Source: Candidatus Omnitrophota bacterium
Lineage (GTDB): Bacteria; Omnitrophota; Gorgyraeia; Aquiviventales; Aquiviventaceae
DNA length: 38,393 nucleotides
Direction: 5' to 3'
NCBI GenBank assembly: GCA_023247215.1
Contig: JAHFGX010000012.1
Span: 1 to 38,393, forward strand
Of the stretch, positions 31,556 through 38,393 are shown piece after piece (position 1 is the stretch's first letter; the number at the start of each line of letters is the position of its first letter). A program made the position numbers and the translations under genes. The notes beneath the pieces were generated by a model, which was not told the origin of the DNA, made no database searches, and worked only from the letters and a program-made list of their open reading frames with translations.

Positions 31556-33013
31556 ATGATGCTCGGAGACGATCTCTTGCGCTGGGCGCCTGAGCTGTGG
31601 CTCAGCGCCGGCGCGCTCCTGCTGCTCCTGGCCAGCGTGACGACGCGCCGGGCGCGCCATGTCACGTCGCTCATCTTCTGGGCCACCTGGTGCATTGCCG
31701 CCGGCTCGTTGTGGTTTGTGCAGCTTTTGCCGCATGGCGCCGCGTTTTCCCACCTGATCCTGCTCGACTCCCTCAGCTCGGTCTTCCGCTGGCTCGCGCT
31801 CGGGTCGGTGGGGCTGGTGGGCCTGCTGCTGGCGCGCGCGTCCGACGTGGATCCGGCGTGGCGGGGCGAAGCGCTCGGGCTGCTGCTGATGGTCGGGGTC
31901 GGCCTCATGCTGATGGCGGAAGCGAACCACCTGCTGATGGCCTACCTCTCGATGGAACTGGTCAGCCTCGGCTCCTACTGCCTGGTGGGGCTCAGCCGGG
32001 ATGCGCGTTCGTCCGAAGCGGCGCTCAAGTACTTCCTCTTTGGCGCGCTCGTCTCCGGCATCATGCTCTTCGGTATGTCGCTGCTCTTCGGCGCGACCGG
32101 TACCCTGAGCTTCGCCGAGATTTGGAACGCCCTGGCGCGGCTGAACGAACTATCGGTACGCGTCTGCGTGCTCGCGGCGGCGCTGCTCCTGGCGGGCCTG
32201 GCCTTCAAGATCTCCATGGTGCCCTTCCATCTCTGGACGCCGGATGCGTATGAGGGCGCGCCCATCGCCGTGACCGCGCTGCTGTCCGTGGGGCCGAAGG
32301 CGGCGGGTTTGGCGCTGGTGCTCCGCGTGATGGTGGCGCTGGGTCCCATGTGGGAGCGGCTCGCTCCGACGATGGTCCTCCTGACGATTGTCACGATGAC
32401 GCTGGGGAACGTGGTGGCGGTGAGCCAGCGCAACATCAAGCGGATGCTCGCCTACTCCACCATCGCGCAGGCCGGCTACCTGCTGATCGGGTTCGTGGTC
32501 AACAGCAACGTGGGGCTGGAAGCCTTGCTGGTCTACCTGGTGGCGTACCTGTTCATGAACCTGGGAGCGTTTGCGTGCGTGCAGGCGGTGTGCCAGGAGC
32601 CCGCCCCAGCCGGCGAGGAGGCCGCGCCGCAGGCCGTGGGCGGCGAATCGTTGGAGGCGTTCCGCGGGTTGTCGCGGCGCGCGCCGGCCTTGGCGGCCAG
32701 CCTCGCCGTGTTCCTGCTCTCGCTGGCCGGGCTGCCGCCGCTGGCGGGTTTCATCGGCAAATTCCTGCTGTTCGGCGCGGCCGTCGAGGCGCACCACCCG
32801 TTCTTGGCGTTGGCCGCCGTGCTCAACAGCGCCGTCGCGCTGGCCTACTACGTCAACATCATCCGGCTGATGTACGTCGCGGAGGCGCCGGAATCTGCGC
32901 CGATGCCGGTGGCGCTCTCGATCCGAGCCGCGGTGGCGATCTGCGCGGCGGCCACCATCGGGCTGGGGCTGTGGCCTCACCTGCTGTTGGAGTGGTTGAG
33001 CCATCTCGCCTAG
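31556..33013 (+). CDS. nuoN: NADH-quinone oxidoreductase subunit N
   Basis: NuoN is the proximal antiporter-like subunit. The 485-residue protein has the conserved MELVSLGSYCLVGLSR, FKISMVPFHLWTPDAYEGAP and VGPKAAGLALVLR. ISRRAPALA-like (here LSRRAPALAASLAVFLLSLAGLPPLAGFIGKF) is typical of the C-terminal half. It starts 16 bases after nuoM with no visible Shine-Dalgarno. Its 3' end contains the -35 of the atp promoter. Confidence 0.95.
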   Translation: MMLGDDLLRWAPELWLSAGALLLLLASVTTRRARHVTSLIFWATWCIAAGSLWFVQLLPHGAAFSHLILLDSLSSVFRWLALGSVGLVGLLLARASDVDPAWRGEALGLLLMVGVGLMLMAEANHLLMAYLSMELVSLGSYCLVGLSRDARSSEAALKYFLFGALVSGIMLFGMSLLFGATGTLSFAEIWNALARLNELSVRVCVLAAALLLAGLAFKISMVPFHLWTPDAYEGAPIAVTALLSVGPKAAGLALVLRVMVALGPMWERLAPTMVLLTIVTMTLGNVVAVSQRNIKRMLAYSTIAQAGYLLIGFVVNSNVGLEALLVYLVAYLFMNLGAFACVQAVCQEPAPAGEEAAPQAVGGESLEAFRGLSRRAPALAASLAVFLLSLAGLPPLAGFIGKFLLFGAAVEAHHPFLALAAVLNSAVALAYYVNIIRLMYVAEAPESAPMPVALSIRAAVAICAAATIGLGLWPHLLLEWLSHLA

Positions 33014-33024
33014 CGTGCTATAAT
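32996..33024 (+). promoter_or_regulatory. ATP synthase operon promoter
   Basis: TTGAGC (32996-33001), 17 bases, TATAAT (33019-33024) with TG one base before the -10 (extended form). The predicted start is about 33031. The ATG annotated for atpZ (33023-33025) overlaps the -10, so a transcript from here would lack that start codon. Confidence 0.75.
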
Positions 33025-33304
33025 GCCCAACGCTTCTGAGCGTCAGGAACGCCCGGAGCTCCGTTCTCCCGATGGCCCAACGTCCGTGGGGGAGCGGCTT
33101 CAGCAAATCGGCCTCTTGACAGCCATTCCCTTCGTGTTATTGGTCGGCCCTACACTTGGGTATGCTCTCGGCGCGGCATGCGACCGTCGCTGGTCGTCCT
33201 CGCCATGGGGTGTCGGCGCGGGACTGGTGCTGGGGTTGCTGGCCAGCGGCCGCGTGACGGTTCAACTCATCCAACAAGCCAGGCACGATGATCAAGATCA
33301 CTAA
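33023..33304 (+). CDS. atpZ: AtpZ/AtpI-family small membrane protein
   Basis: AtpZ-type proteins are two-helix membrane proteins encoded ahead of F-type ATP synthase genes; proposed roles are assembly and magnesium transport. The 93-residue product has two hydrophobic segments (about 28-48 and 62-78) with a basic turn CDRRWSSSPWG, the usual family shape. The ATG sits inside the -10 of a strong promoter. If that promoter is used, translation would need a later start; in-frame GTG 33086 would leave 72 residues with both helices. Transcripts reading through from nuo could use the ATG. It overlaps the next gene by 17 bases. Confidence 0.75.
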   Translation: MPNASERQERPELRSPDGPTSVGERLQQIGLLTAIPFVLLVGPTLGYALGAACDRRWSSSPWGVGAGLVLGLLASGRVTVQLIQQARHDDQDH

Positions 33305-33662
33305 CACAGGACGCTGGAATCTGTGGGCGGTTTCCGCGTCTACGCTGTGGATCGCCGCGGCGGTGGCGGCCGGCTTCGGGCGCGCCCAACTGGCCACCAG
33401 CCTCTTGGCCGGCGGCGCGTGGCATTTGGCCAGCCTCTGGTGCCTGGTCCGGCTCCTGTCGGCCTGGACCGGCGCGAAGCGCTGGCCGGCGGTGGGCTGG
33501 TGCCTGGTGAAATTCCCGCTGCTGTATCTCGGGGTGTTTGCGTTGCTGCGGCTGCCGGGGCTCTCGGCCGTCGGATTCGGCGTCGGGTTCAGTCTTGTCC
33601 TCGTGTGCGCGATCGTCTGGCTCATGACGCAGGCCGGCCGGATGGCCCGGGCAGAGGGGTGA
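33288..33662 (+). CDS. atpI: ATP synthase subunit I-like membrane protein
   Basis: A 124-residue protein with about four hydrophobic helices, at the standard place between atpZ and atpB. AtpI-type proteins are not part of the finished enzyme but help c-ring assembly in some bacteria. Segments such as WAVSASTLWIAAAVAAGFG, LVKFPLLYLGVFALLRL and VGFSLVLVCAIVWLMT can be seen. The identification rests on position and hydrophobicity rather than strong motifs. It overlaps atpZ; atpB follows five bases after the stop. Confidence 0.7.
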   Translation: MIKITNTGRWNLWAVSASTLWIAAAVAAGFGRAQLATSLLAGGAWHLASLWCLVRLLSAWTGAKRWPAVGWCLVKFPLLYLGVFALLRLPGLSAVGFGVGFSLVLVCAIVWLMTQAGRMARAEG

Positions 33663-33667
33663 GGGCG

Positions 33668-34468
33668 ATGGCCGTCGAATCCGCCGCCCACGAATCGATT
33701 CCCGAACTCCCGAATCTCATCACGGTCTTGCATCAGCGCTGGCCTGACGTGCCGGTGGTGGCGTGGCTGCACCACTGGGAAAATCTCGTGTTCGGCCTGC
33801 TGGTGGCCGGCGTCCTGTGCGCGCTGGCGTGGCGATACGCCCGCAAGCCGGCGACGGTGCCCTCCGTCGGGCAGAACGTATTCGAAGTCCTGGTCGAAGG
33901 CGTAGATCGGTTTGTCTGCGGCATCGTCGGGCCGGCTGGCCGACGGCATACGCCCTTTATCGGCACGCTCTTCCTCTACATCTGGCTGATGAACCTCGCA
34001 GCACTCCTCCCGGGTGTTAAATCCCCCACCTCCAGCCTCAACACCACGGTCAGCCTGGCCGTCGTCGTGTTCGGCTACGTGCAGTGGGTCGGCATCCACG
34101 CGAACGGGCCCGTGAAATACCTCGATCACCTGGCCGGCTCGCCCCGTGATCCGGTCGGCTGGGCGCTGGTGCCGCTGATGCTGCCGATCCACGTGCTGGG
34201 GGAGTTCATCAAACCGTTGAGCCTGAGCCTGCGGTTGGGGTTCAATGTGTTTGCCGAAGACGTGCTCTTGGCGGTGTTGGTGGGCCTGGGGCTGACCGCC
34301 GGGTTGGCGCTGCATGCGCCGGTCGGGCTGCCGCTGCAGGCCTTCGTGGTGCCGCTGGTGTTGATTTTCAGCACCGTGCAGGCGCTGGTGTTCAGCTTGC
34401 TGAGCACGGTGTACATTGCGCTCATGTCGCCCCACGGGGGCGGCGAGCATGGCGGAAGCCTTCACTAA
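33668..34468 (+). CDS. atpB: ATP synthase F0 subunit a
   Basis: Subunit a forms the proton half-channels against the c-ring. The 266-residue protein has the essential arginine at Arg189 in PLSLSLRLGFNVFAED. The usual order after this Arg is L-F-G-N; here it is L-G-F-N, read directly from the codons. Other landmarks are FIGTLFLYIWLMNLAALLPG and the GEFIKP segment. I chose ATG 33668, behind GAGGG, over an upstream extension that would run in a different frame of atpI. It is followed after 22 bases by atpE. Confidence 0.94.
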   Translation: MAVESAAHESIPELPNLITVLHQRWPDVPVVAWLHHWENLVFGLLVAGVLCALAWRYARKPATVPSVGQNVFEVLVEGVDRFVCGIVGPAGRRHTPFIGTLFLYIWLMNLAALLPGVKSPTSSLNTTVSLAVVVFGYVQWVGIHANGPVKYLDHLAGSPRDPVGWALVPLMLPIHVLGEFIKPLSLSLRLGFNVFAEDVLLAVLVGLGLTAGLALHAPVGLPLQAFVVPLVLIFSTVQALVFSLLSTVYIALMSPHGGGEHGGSLH

Positions 34469-34490
34469 CTGTTACAGGAGGACGGGAACG

Positions 34491-34730
34491 ATGCAGGATT
34501 ATCGAGCGATGCTGGCGTTGGCGGTGCCGTTGGCGCTGGGGATGGCCGCCGTGGCCTCGGCGTTCGGCTTGGGCCGGGCGGTTAGCGCGGCCATGGATGC
34601 GATTGCCAGGCAACCGGAAGCCGCGGGGCAGATCCAAACGGCCATGATCATCGGGTGCGCGCTGATCGAAGCGTTGACCATCTACGTGCTCGTCATCGCG
34701 TTTGTGTTGCAGGGAAAGATCGGCGCCTGA
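34491..34730 (+). CDS. atpE: ATP synthase F0 subunit c
   Basis: Subunit c forms the rotating ring. The 79-residue protein is a two-helix hairpin with the loop ARQPEA (39-44) and the ion-binding Glu60 in LIEALTIY. The residue after Glu60 is Ala, not Ser/Thr, and Leu replaces the Gln of Na+-type rings in helix 1, so the enzyme is most likely proton-coupled; the helix 2 text resembles chloroplast c. AGGAGG lies nine bases before the ATG. Upstream in-frame starts would overlap atpB and lack similarity. Confidence 0.95.
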   Translation: MQDYRAMLALAVPLALGMAAVASAFGLGRAVSAAMDAIARQPEAAGQIQTAMIIGCALIEALTIYVLVIAFVLQGKIGA

Positions 34731-34744
34731 TCGCCTGATCTCCG

Positions 34745-35275
34745 ATGCCTTCCATTTTGCAGTTGGACCTGCAGCAGATCCTCTCGCAGGCGATTAGCTT
34801 CCTGCTGTTGTGGTGGGCGATGAAGCGCTTCGCCTGGCGCCCCATCCTCGGGGCGCTGGACGCCAGGCGCGCGCGCATCGAAGATGATTTGCGCGCCGCC
34901 GCGCAGGCCAAGGCCGATATGGCGCGCCTGGAACAGGAGCTGGCCCAGCGCCTCGCGGCCATTGACGAAGAGGCGCGCGGGAAGCTGCAGGAGGCGATCC
35001 GGGAGGGCAAGCAGGTCGCGATTGAAATCCAGGAAGAAGCCCGGGCCCAGGCGCACGCGGTGCTGGCCAAGGCGCAGGAGACGATTGCGATGGAGTTGGC
35101 CAAGGCGAAGGTCACGCTGCGCGATGAGCTGGCGGACCTCACCGTCAAAGCGCTGGAGCGGATCCTGAAGGACAAGCTGGACCTGAAGGCGGACCACAAG
35201 CTCGTCGGGGCGATCCTGGATGAGCTGGGCACGTCGCCCTCGACGGAGCGGGTTTTTTCATCCCCAACTCCGTGA
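34745..35275 (+). CDS. atpF: ATP synthase F0 subunit b
   Basis: Subunit b is the peripheral stalk. The 176-residue protein has one N-terminal membrane helix (about 10-25, ILSQAISFLLLWWAMKRF), then a long charged helix rich in Ala, Glu, Lys and Arg that should form the coiled-coil dimer, as expected for the family. It starts 14 bases after atpE and ends 25 before atpH. No second b-type gene (b') is seen. Confidence 0.92.
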   Translation: MPSILQLDLQQILSQAISFLLLWWAMKRFAWRPILGALDARRARIEDDLRAAAQAKADMARLEQELAQRLAAIDEEARGKLQEAIREGKQVAIEIQEEARAQAHAVLAKAQETIAMELAKAKVTLRDELADLTVKALERILKDKLDLKADHKLVGAILDELGTSPSTERVFSSPTP

Positions 35276-35300
35276 AATCTTTCACGAAGAAGGCGCGCCA

Positions 35301-35849
35301 ATGACTCGTGATCCAGTGGCCGCCCGCTACGCGGACGCGATGGTGGGTTTTCTGGAGGCCGGTGGCCGCTTGGAACAGTCTGTGGAGGCGCTCGAGTCGC
35401 TCGCGGAACTCATCCGCGGGCACCGGGAGCTGGCCCAGCTCTTGGTCAATCCCGACGTGGAGGCCGCCGACAAGGTGCAGGTGATCGGGCGCTTGCTCGG
35501 CCCGGCCTGGTCAGATGACGTGCGGGCCTGCGTCGAGGTGATTGTGGCGATGAGCCGGGCCGAGGTCTTGCCGGAGATCATCGAGGCGGCGCGGGCGCTG
35601 GTGGAGGCGCGGCAACATATCGTGCATGTGCACGTGCGGGCGGCGCATCCGCTCTCGGAGAGTTTGCGCTCCGCGCTGGTTCGCCGGGTGGAAGCGCGCG
35701 AGCAGTGCCGCGTCCGGCTGACCGAGGACGTGGACCCACGGCTGATCGGCGGCATCCAAGTCTATCTGGACCATCGCGTCTTGGATGGCTCGGTGGCGTC
35801 CCAATTGCGCGCGCTTCGCCAACGTCTCAAAAGCGTTCGCGTCCATTAA
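35301..35849 (+). CDS. atpH: ATP synthase F1 subunit delta
   Basis: Delta links the peripheral stalk to the F1 head. The 182-residue protein starts [19 protein letters not shown], the usual N-terminal helix pattern, and ends with the C-terminal family motif [32 protein letters not shown] 35301 is chosen; an upstream in-frame start at 35220 lies inside atpF and adds residues without similarity. Confidence 0.93.
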   Translation: MTRDPVAARYADAMVGFLEAGGRLEQSVEALESLAELIRGHRELAQLLVNPDVEAADKVQVIGRLLGPAWSDDVRACVEVIVAMSRAEVLPEIIEAARALVEARQHIVHVHVRAAHPLSESLRSALVRRVEAREQCRVRLTEDVDPRLIGGIQVYLDHRVLDGSVASQLRALRQRLKSVRVH

Positions 35850-35878
35850 CACAGACAGAGAAGGGTGAGTCACGCTCG

Positions 35879-37399
35879 ATGACACGATTGCGGCCTGAAG
35901 AAGTCTCCCTGGCCCTGAAGCATGAGCTGGAACGGTATCGCTCCCAGGTCAAGCTGGATTCCATCGGACGGGTGATCCAGGTGGGCGATGGGATCGCCCG
36001 CGTCTACGGGCTCGACGACGCGATGTCGTCGGAGCTCTTGGAGTTCCCGGGCGAGACCATGGGCATGGTCTTCAACCTCGAGGAGCACCACGTTGGGGCG
36101 GTGCTGCTGGGGTCGGACCAGCACATCAAGGACGGCGACCTGGTCAAGCGCACCAACCGCATCGCCTCGGTGCCGGTGGGGCCCGCCCTGCTCGGGCGCG
36201 TGGTGGACGCGCTGGGCCGCCCGCTCGACAACAATGGGCCCATCGTGACGGACAGGTTCCGGCCCGTCGAGTCACGCGCGCCCAACGTGATCCAGCGCCA
36301 GCCGGTCAAAGAGCCGGTGCAAACCGGCATCAAGGCCATTGACGCCATGATCCCCATCGGCCGCGGCCAGCGCGAGCTGATCCTGGGCGACCGGCAGATC
36401 GGCAAGACCGCACTGCTGGTGGACACGATCATCAACCAGAAAGGCAAGCAGCTCTTCTGCGTCTACGTGGCGATCGGCCAGAAGCTCTCCAGCGTCGTGG
36501 CCGTGGTCGAGACCCTGCGCAAGCACGGCGCGATGGAGTACACGACCGTCGTCGTGGCCTCCGCCGAAGACCCCGCCCCGTTGCAGTATCTGGCCCCGTA
36601 TGCCGGCTGCGCCATCGGCGAAGAGTTCATGTACACCGGCAAACACGCGCTGTGCTTGTACGACGACCTCTCCAAGCACGCGCAGGCGTACCGGCAGTTG
36701 TCGCTCCTGCTGCGGCGCCCGCCGGGACGCGAGGCGTACCCGGGCGACGTGTTCTACCTCCACTCCCGCCTGCTGGAGCGCGCGGCCAAGATGCGCGAAG
36801 ACCTGGGCGGAGGCAGCCTGACGGCCCTGCCGGTCATCGAGACGCAGGCCGGCGACGTCTCCGCGTACATTCCCACGAACGTCATCTCCATCACCGATGG
36901 GCAAATCTACCTGGAAGCCGACCTGTTCTATGCCGGCACCCGCCCCGCGGTCAACGTGGGGCTCTCGGTGTCCCGCGTCGGCGGCAACGCGCAGACCAAG
37001 GCCATGAAAAAAGTGGCGGGCCGGCTGCGGCTCAACCTGGCGCAGTACCGCGAGCTGGTGGCATTCACCCAGTTCGGCTCCGAGCTGGACAAGGCCACGC
37101 AGGAGCAGTTGACGCGCGGCGAGCGCATGGTCGAGGTGCTGAAGCAGGACCAGTATCAGCCAATGAGCCTGGCGCACCAGGTGGCGATCCTGTACGTCGG
37201 GGCGCAAGGGCATTTGGATGAGCTGCCGGCGGCGCAGGTGAAGCCGTTCGAGGCGGCCTTCCACGCGTTCATCGAGGCCGACTATCCGGACGCGCTTCAC
37301 GAGATCGAACGGACCAACGAGCTCTCCGGCGCGATCGCCAAGCGGCTGGACGACGCGGCGGCCAAGTGCAAGCAGCGGTTCTTGGCGGCGTCGCGCTGA
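35879..37399 (+). CDS. atpA: ATP synthase F1 subunit alpha
   Basis: Alpha is the non-catalytic nucleotide-binding subunit of F1. The 506-residue protein has the beta-barrel start [18 protein letters not shown], the Walker A motif GDRQIGKTA (170-178; usually GDRQTGKT, with Ile for Thr here), and the arginine-bearing [17 protein letters not shown] 35879 is used; an upstream in-frame extension from 35705 lies in atpH sequence. GAAGGGTGAG lies before the ATG. Confidence 0.96.
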   Translation: MTRLRPEEVSLALKHELERYRSQVKLDSIGRVIQVGDGIARVYGLDDAMSSELLEFPGETMGMVFNLEEHHVGAVLLGSDQHIKDGDLVKRTNRIASVPVGPALLGRVVDALGRPLDNNGPIVTDRFRPVESRAPNVIQRQPVKEPVQTGIKAIDAMIPIGRGQRELILGDRQIGKTALLVDTIINQKGKQLFCVYVAIGQKLSSVVAVVETLRKHGAMEYTTVVVASAEDPAPLQYLAPYAGCAIGEEFMYTGKHALCLYDDLSKHAQAYRQLSLLLRRPPGREAYPGDVFYLHSRLLERAAKMREDLGGGSLTALPVIETQAGDVSAYIPTNVISITDGQIYLEADLFYAGTRPAVNVGLSVSRVGGNAQTKAMKKVAGRLRLNLAQYRELVAFTQFGSELDKATQEQLTRGERMVEVLKQDQYQPMSLAHQVAILYVGAQGHLDELPAAQVKPFEAAFHAFIEADYPDALHEIERTNELSGAIAKRLDDAAAKCKQRFLAASR

Positions 37400-37402
37400 G
37401 CC

Positions 37403-38266
37403 ATGGCGTCCCTTCGGGTCTTGCGGCGGCGCATCCGCAGCACGCAGAACACCAAGCAGATCATGCGCGCGATGCAGATGGTGTCCGGCTCCAAGCTCAA
37501 GCGGGCCCAGCAGCGGCTCCTGCAGGCGCGGGACACGATGGGGTTTCTCGACGGCTTGCTCGCCCGCGTCCTCAGCGCCACGCCGTCATTGACGCATCCG
37601 CTCTGCGCGGCCGCGCCGGCGTCGTCCGACGCGCTGGTCCTCTTCACCTCCGACGCCGGCCTGTGCGGGTCGTACAACACCAATCTCCTCCACTTGGCGG
37701 AGTCGCATCTCCGCCGCGACCGGGCGCAGTCGCCCCGGATGATCTACGTGGGAAAAAAAGGCGCGAGGCATTTCACCAAGCGTGGTTATCCGGCGACGGA
37801 CGCGTTTCTGGACCTGGCCGGCCGGCCGAACCTGGAGAAGATTGACGCCATCGGGCGCGCGCTGATGGCGCGGTTTTTGTCGGGAGACGTCAGCGCCGTG
37901 ACGCTGCTCTACGCGAAGTTTGTGTCGGCGATGACGTCGCGGCCCGTGGCGGAACCGTGGCTGCCGATTGCGCTGAGCGCGCCGCAGGCGCCGCGCCGCC
38001 ATGCGCCCGCCGAGTACATTTTTGAGCCATCGGCGCAGCGCGTCTTCGACGACTTGCTGCCGCGCTGGGCACGGGCCAAGTTCCAGCTCGTCGTGCTGGA
38101 GGCGTTCACTTCCGAGCACAGCGCCCGCATGCTGGCGATGAAGAACGCCACCGATAACGCCGGGCAGCTCATTGACGAGATGATCCTGCAGCGCAATAAG
38201 ATTCGGCAGGCGGCGATCACCAAAGAGCTCAGCGAGATCGTCGGCACCGTGGAGGCCTTAAAGTAA
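37403..38266 (+). CDS. atpG: ATP synthase F1 subunit gamma
   Basis: Gamma is the central rotor shaft. The 287-residue protein has the N-terminal helix MASLRVLRRRIRSTQNTKQI, the mid-domain SDAGLCGSYN (usually SDRGLCGGFN), and the C-terminal helix RMLAMKNATDNAGQLIDEM, the conserved part that fits into the alpha-beta head. It starts three bases after atpA, and atpD starts at the base after its stop. Confidence 0.95.
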   Translation: MASLRVLRRRIRSTQNTKQIMRAMQMVSGSKLKRAQQRLLQARDTMGFLDGLLARVLSATPSLTHPLCAAAPASSDALVLFTSDAGLCGSYNTNLLHLAESHLRRDRAQSPRMIYVGKKGARHFTKRGYPATDAFLDLAGRPNLEKIDAIGRALMARFLSGDVSAVTLLYAKFVSAMTSRPVAEPWLPIALSAPQAPRRHAPAEYIFEPSAQRVFDDLLPRWARAKFQLVVLEAFTSEHSARMLAMKNATDNAGQLIDEMILQRNKIRQAAITKELSEIVGTVEALK

Positions 38267-38393
38267 ATGAGCGAAGCCAATTACGGCACGATCGTGCAAG
38301 TCATCGGCCCCAGCGTGGACATCCGCTTCCCGGCGGATCGGTTGCCCGCCATGTTGAACGCGATTCGCATCGAGGAGGAGTCGCGCGGCATCC
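38267..38393 (+). CDS. atpD: ATP synthase F1 subunit beta (start, cut by window end)
   Basis: Beta is the catalytic subunit of F1. Only the first 42 codons are present, and they read MSEANYGTIVQVIGPSVDIRF, a standard AtpD beta-barrel start, then PADRLPAMLNAIRIEEE. The ATG follows the atpG stop directly. The rest, and presumably atpC, lie beyond the window. Confidence 0.93.
   Translation, partial: MSEANYGTIVQVIGPSVDIRFPADRLPAMLNAIRIEEESRGI

Noticed and set aside
35240-35262. Terminator at the T-run near the end of atpF
   Set aside because: The six T are inside atpF and no stable stem precedes them.

Overview
The window is high-GC bacterial chromosome, tightly packed and almost all on the + strand. 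Layout is rpmH (divergent), dnaA-dnaN-dciA-like-small ORF-gyrB-gyrA, tRNA-Glu, nagA-glmS-rsmI-lpxA plus two secreted paralogues, a complete pyrimidine operon (pyrR-pyrB-pyrC-carA-endoQ-carB-pyrD-pyrF-pyrE), nuoJKLMN, and atpZ-atpI-atpB-E-F-H-A-G-D (atpD cut by the window end). lpxA implies lipid A and a diderm cell. The E. coli-like GyrB insert also points to a Gram-negative type. The two secreted proteins start with a signal peptide followed by LTLTTYYPSPRGVY, a pattern I associate from memory with Omnitrophota-type candidate-phylum genomes; this taxonomic guess is unverified. No plasmid, prophage, CRISPR or transposase signal was seen.

The left end looks like the replication origin. rpmH and dnaA diverge from two good sigma70-type promoters. 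Three DnaA-box-like 9-mers sit just before the dnaA start, and the dnaA-dnaN gap holds another box (TTTTCCACA) next to an AT-rich stretch. gyrB carries a 432-residue in-frame intein at the Toprim EGDSAGG/S site, with an HNH homing-endonuclease motif and an unusual array of short degenerate repeats. A tRNA-Glu gene is embedded between gyrA and nagA with almost no spacing.

The middle region links amino-sugar supply (NagA, GlmS) to lipid A synthesis (LpxA). Two secreted proteins follow, carrying a Cys-bracketed, EF-hand-like calcium loop and phage-tail-fibre-like motifs. The pyrimidine operon has its own promoter, a PyrR-binding hairpin and an intrinsic terminator in the leader. Inside it, between carA and carB, lies a PHP-family endonuclease Q homologue whose last five residues (QMTLF) look like a beta-clamp-binding motif.

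The right end is an energy block: the membrane arm of complex I without nuoA-I, then an F-type ATP synthase operon whose c subunit looks proton-coupled. Each block has a recognisable promoter; the nuo promoter overlaps the pyrE stop codon and the atp promoter overlaps the annotated atpZ start codon. Main points for follow-up are the intein with its repeat array, the clamp-motif EndoQ in a pyrimidine operon, the EF-hand-like secreted paralogues, and the promoter/start overlaps (leaderless rpmH, atpZ).
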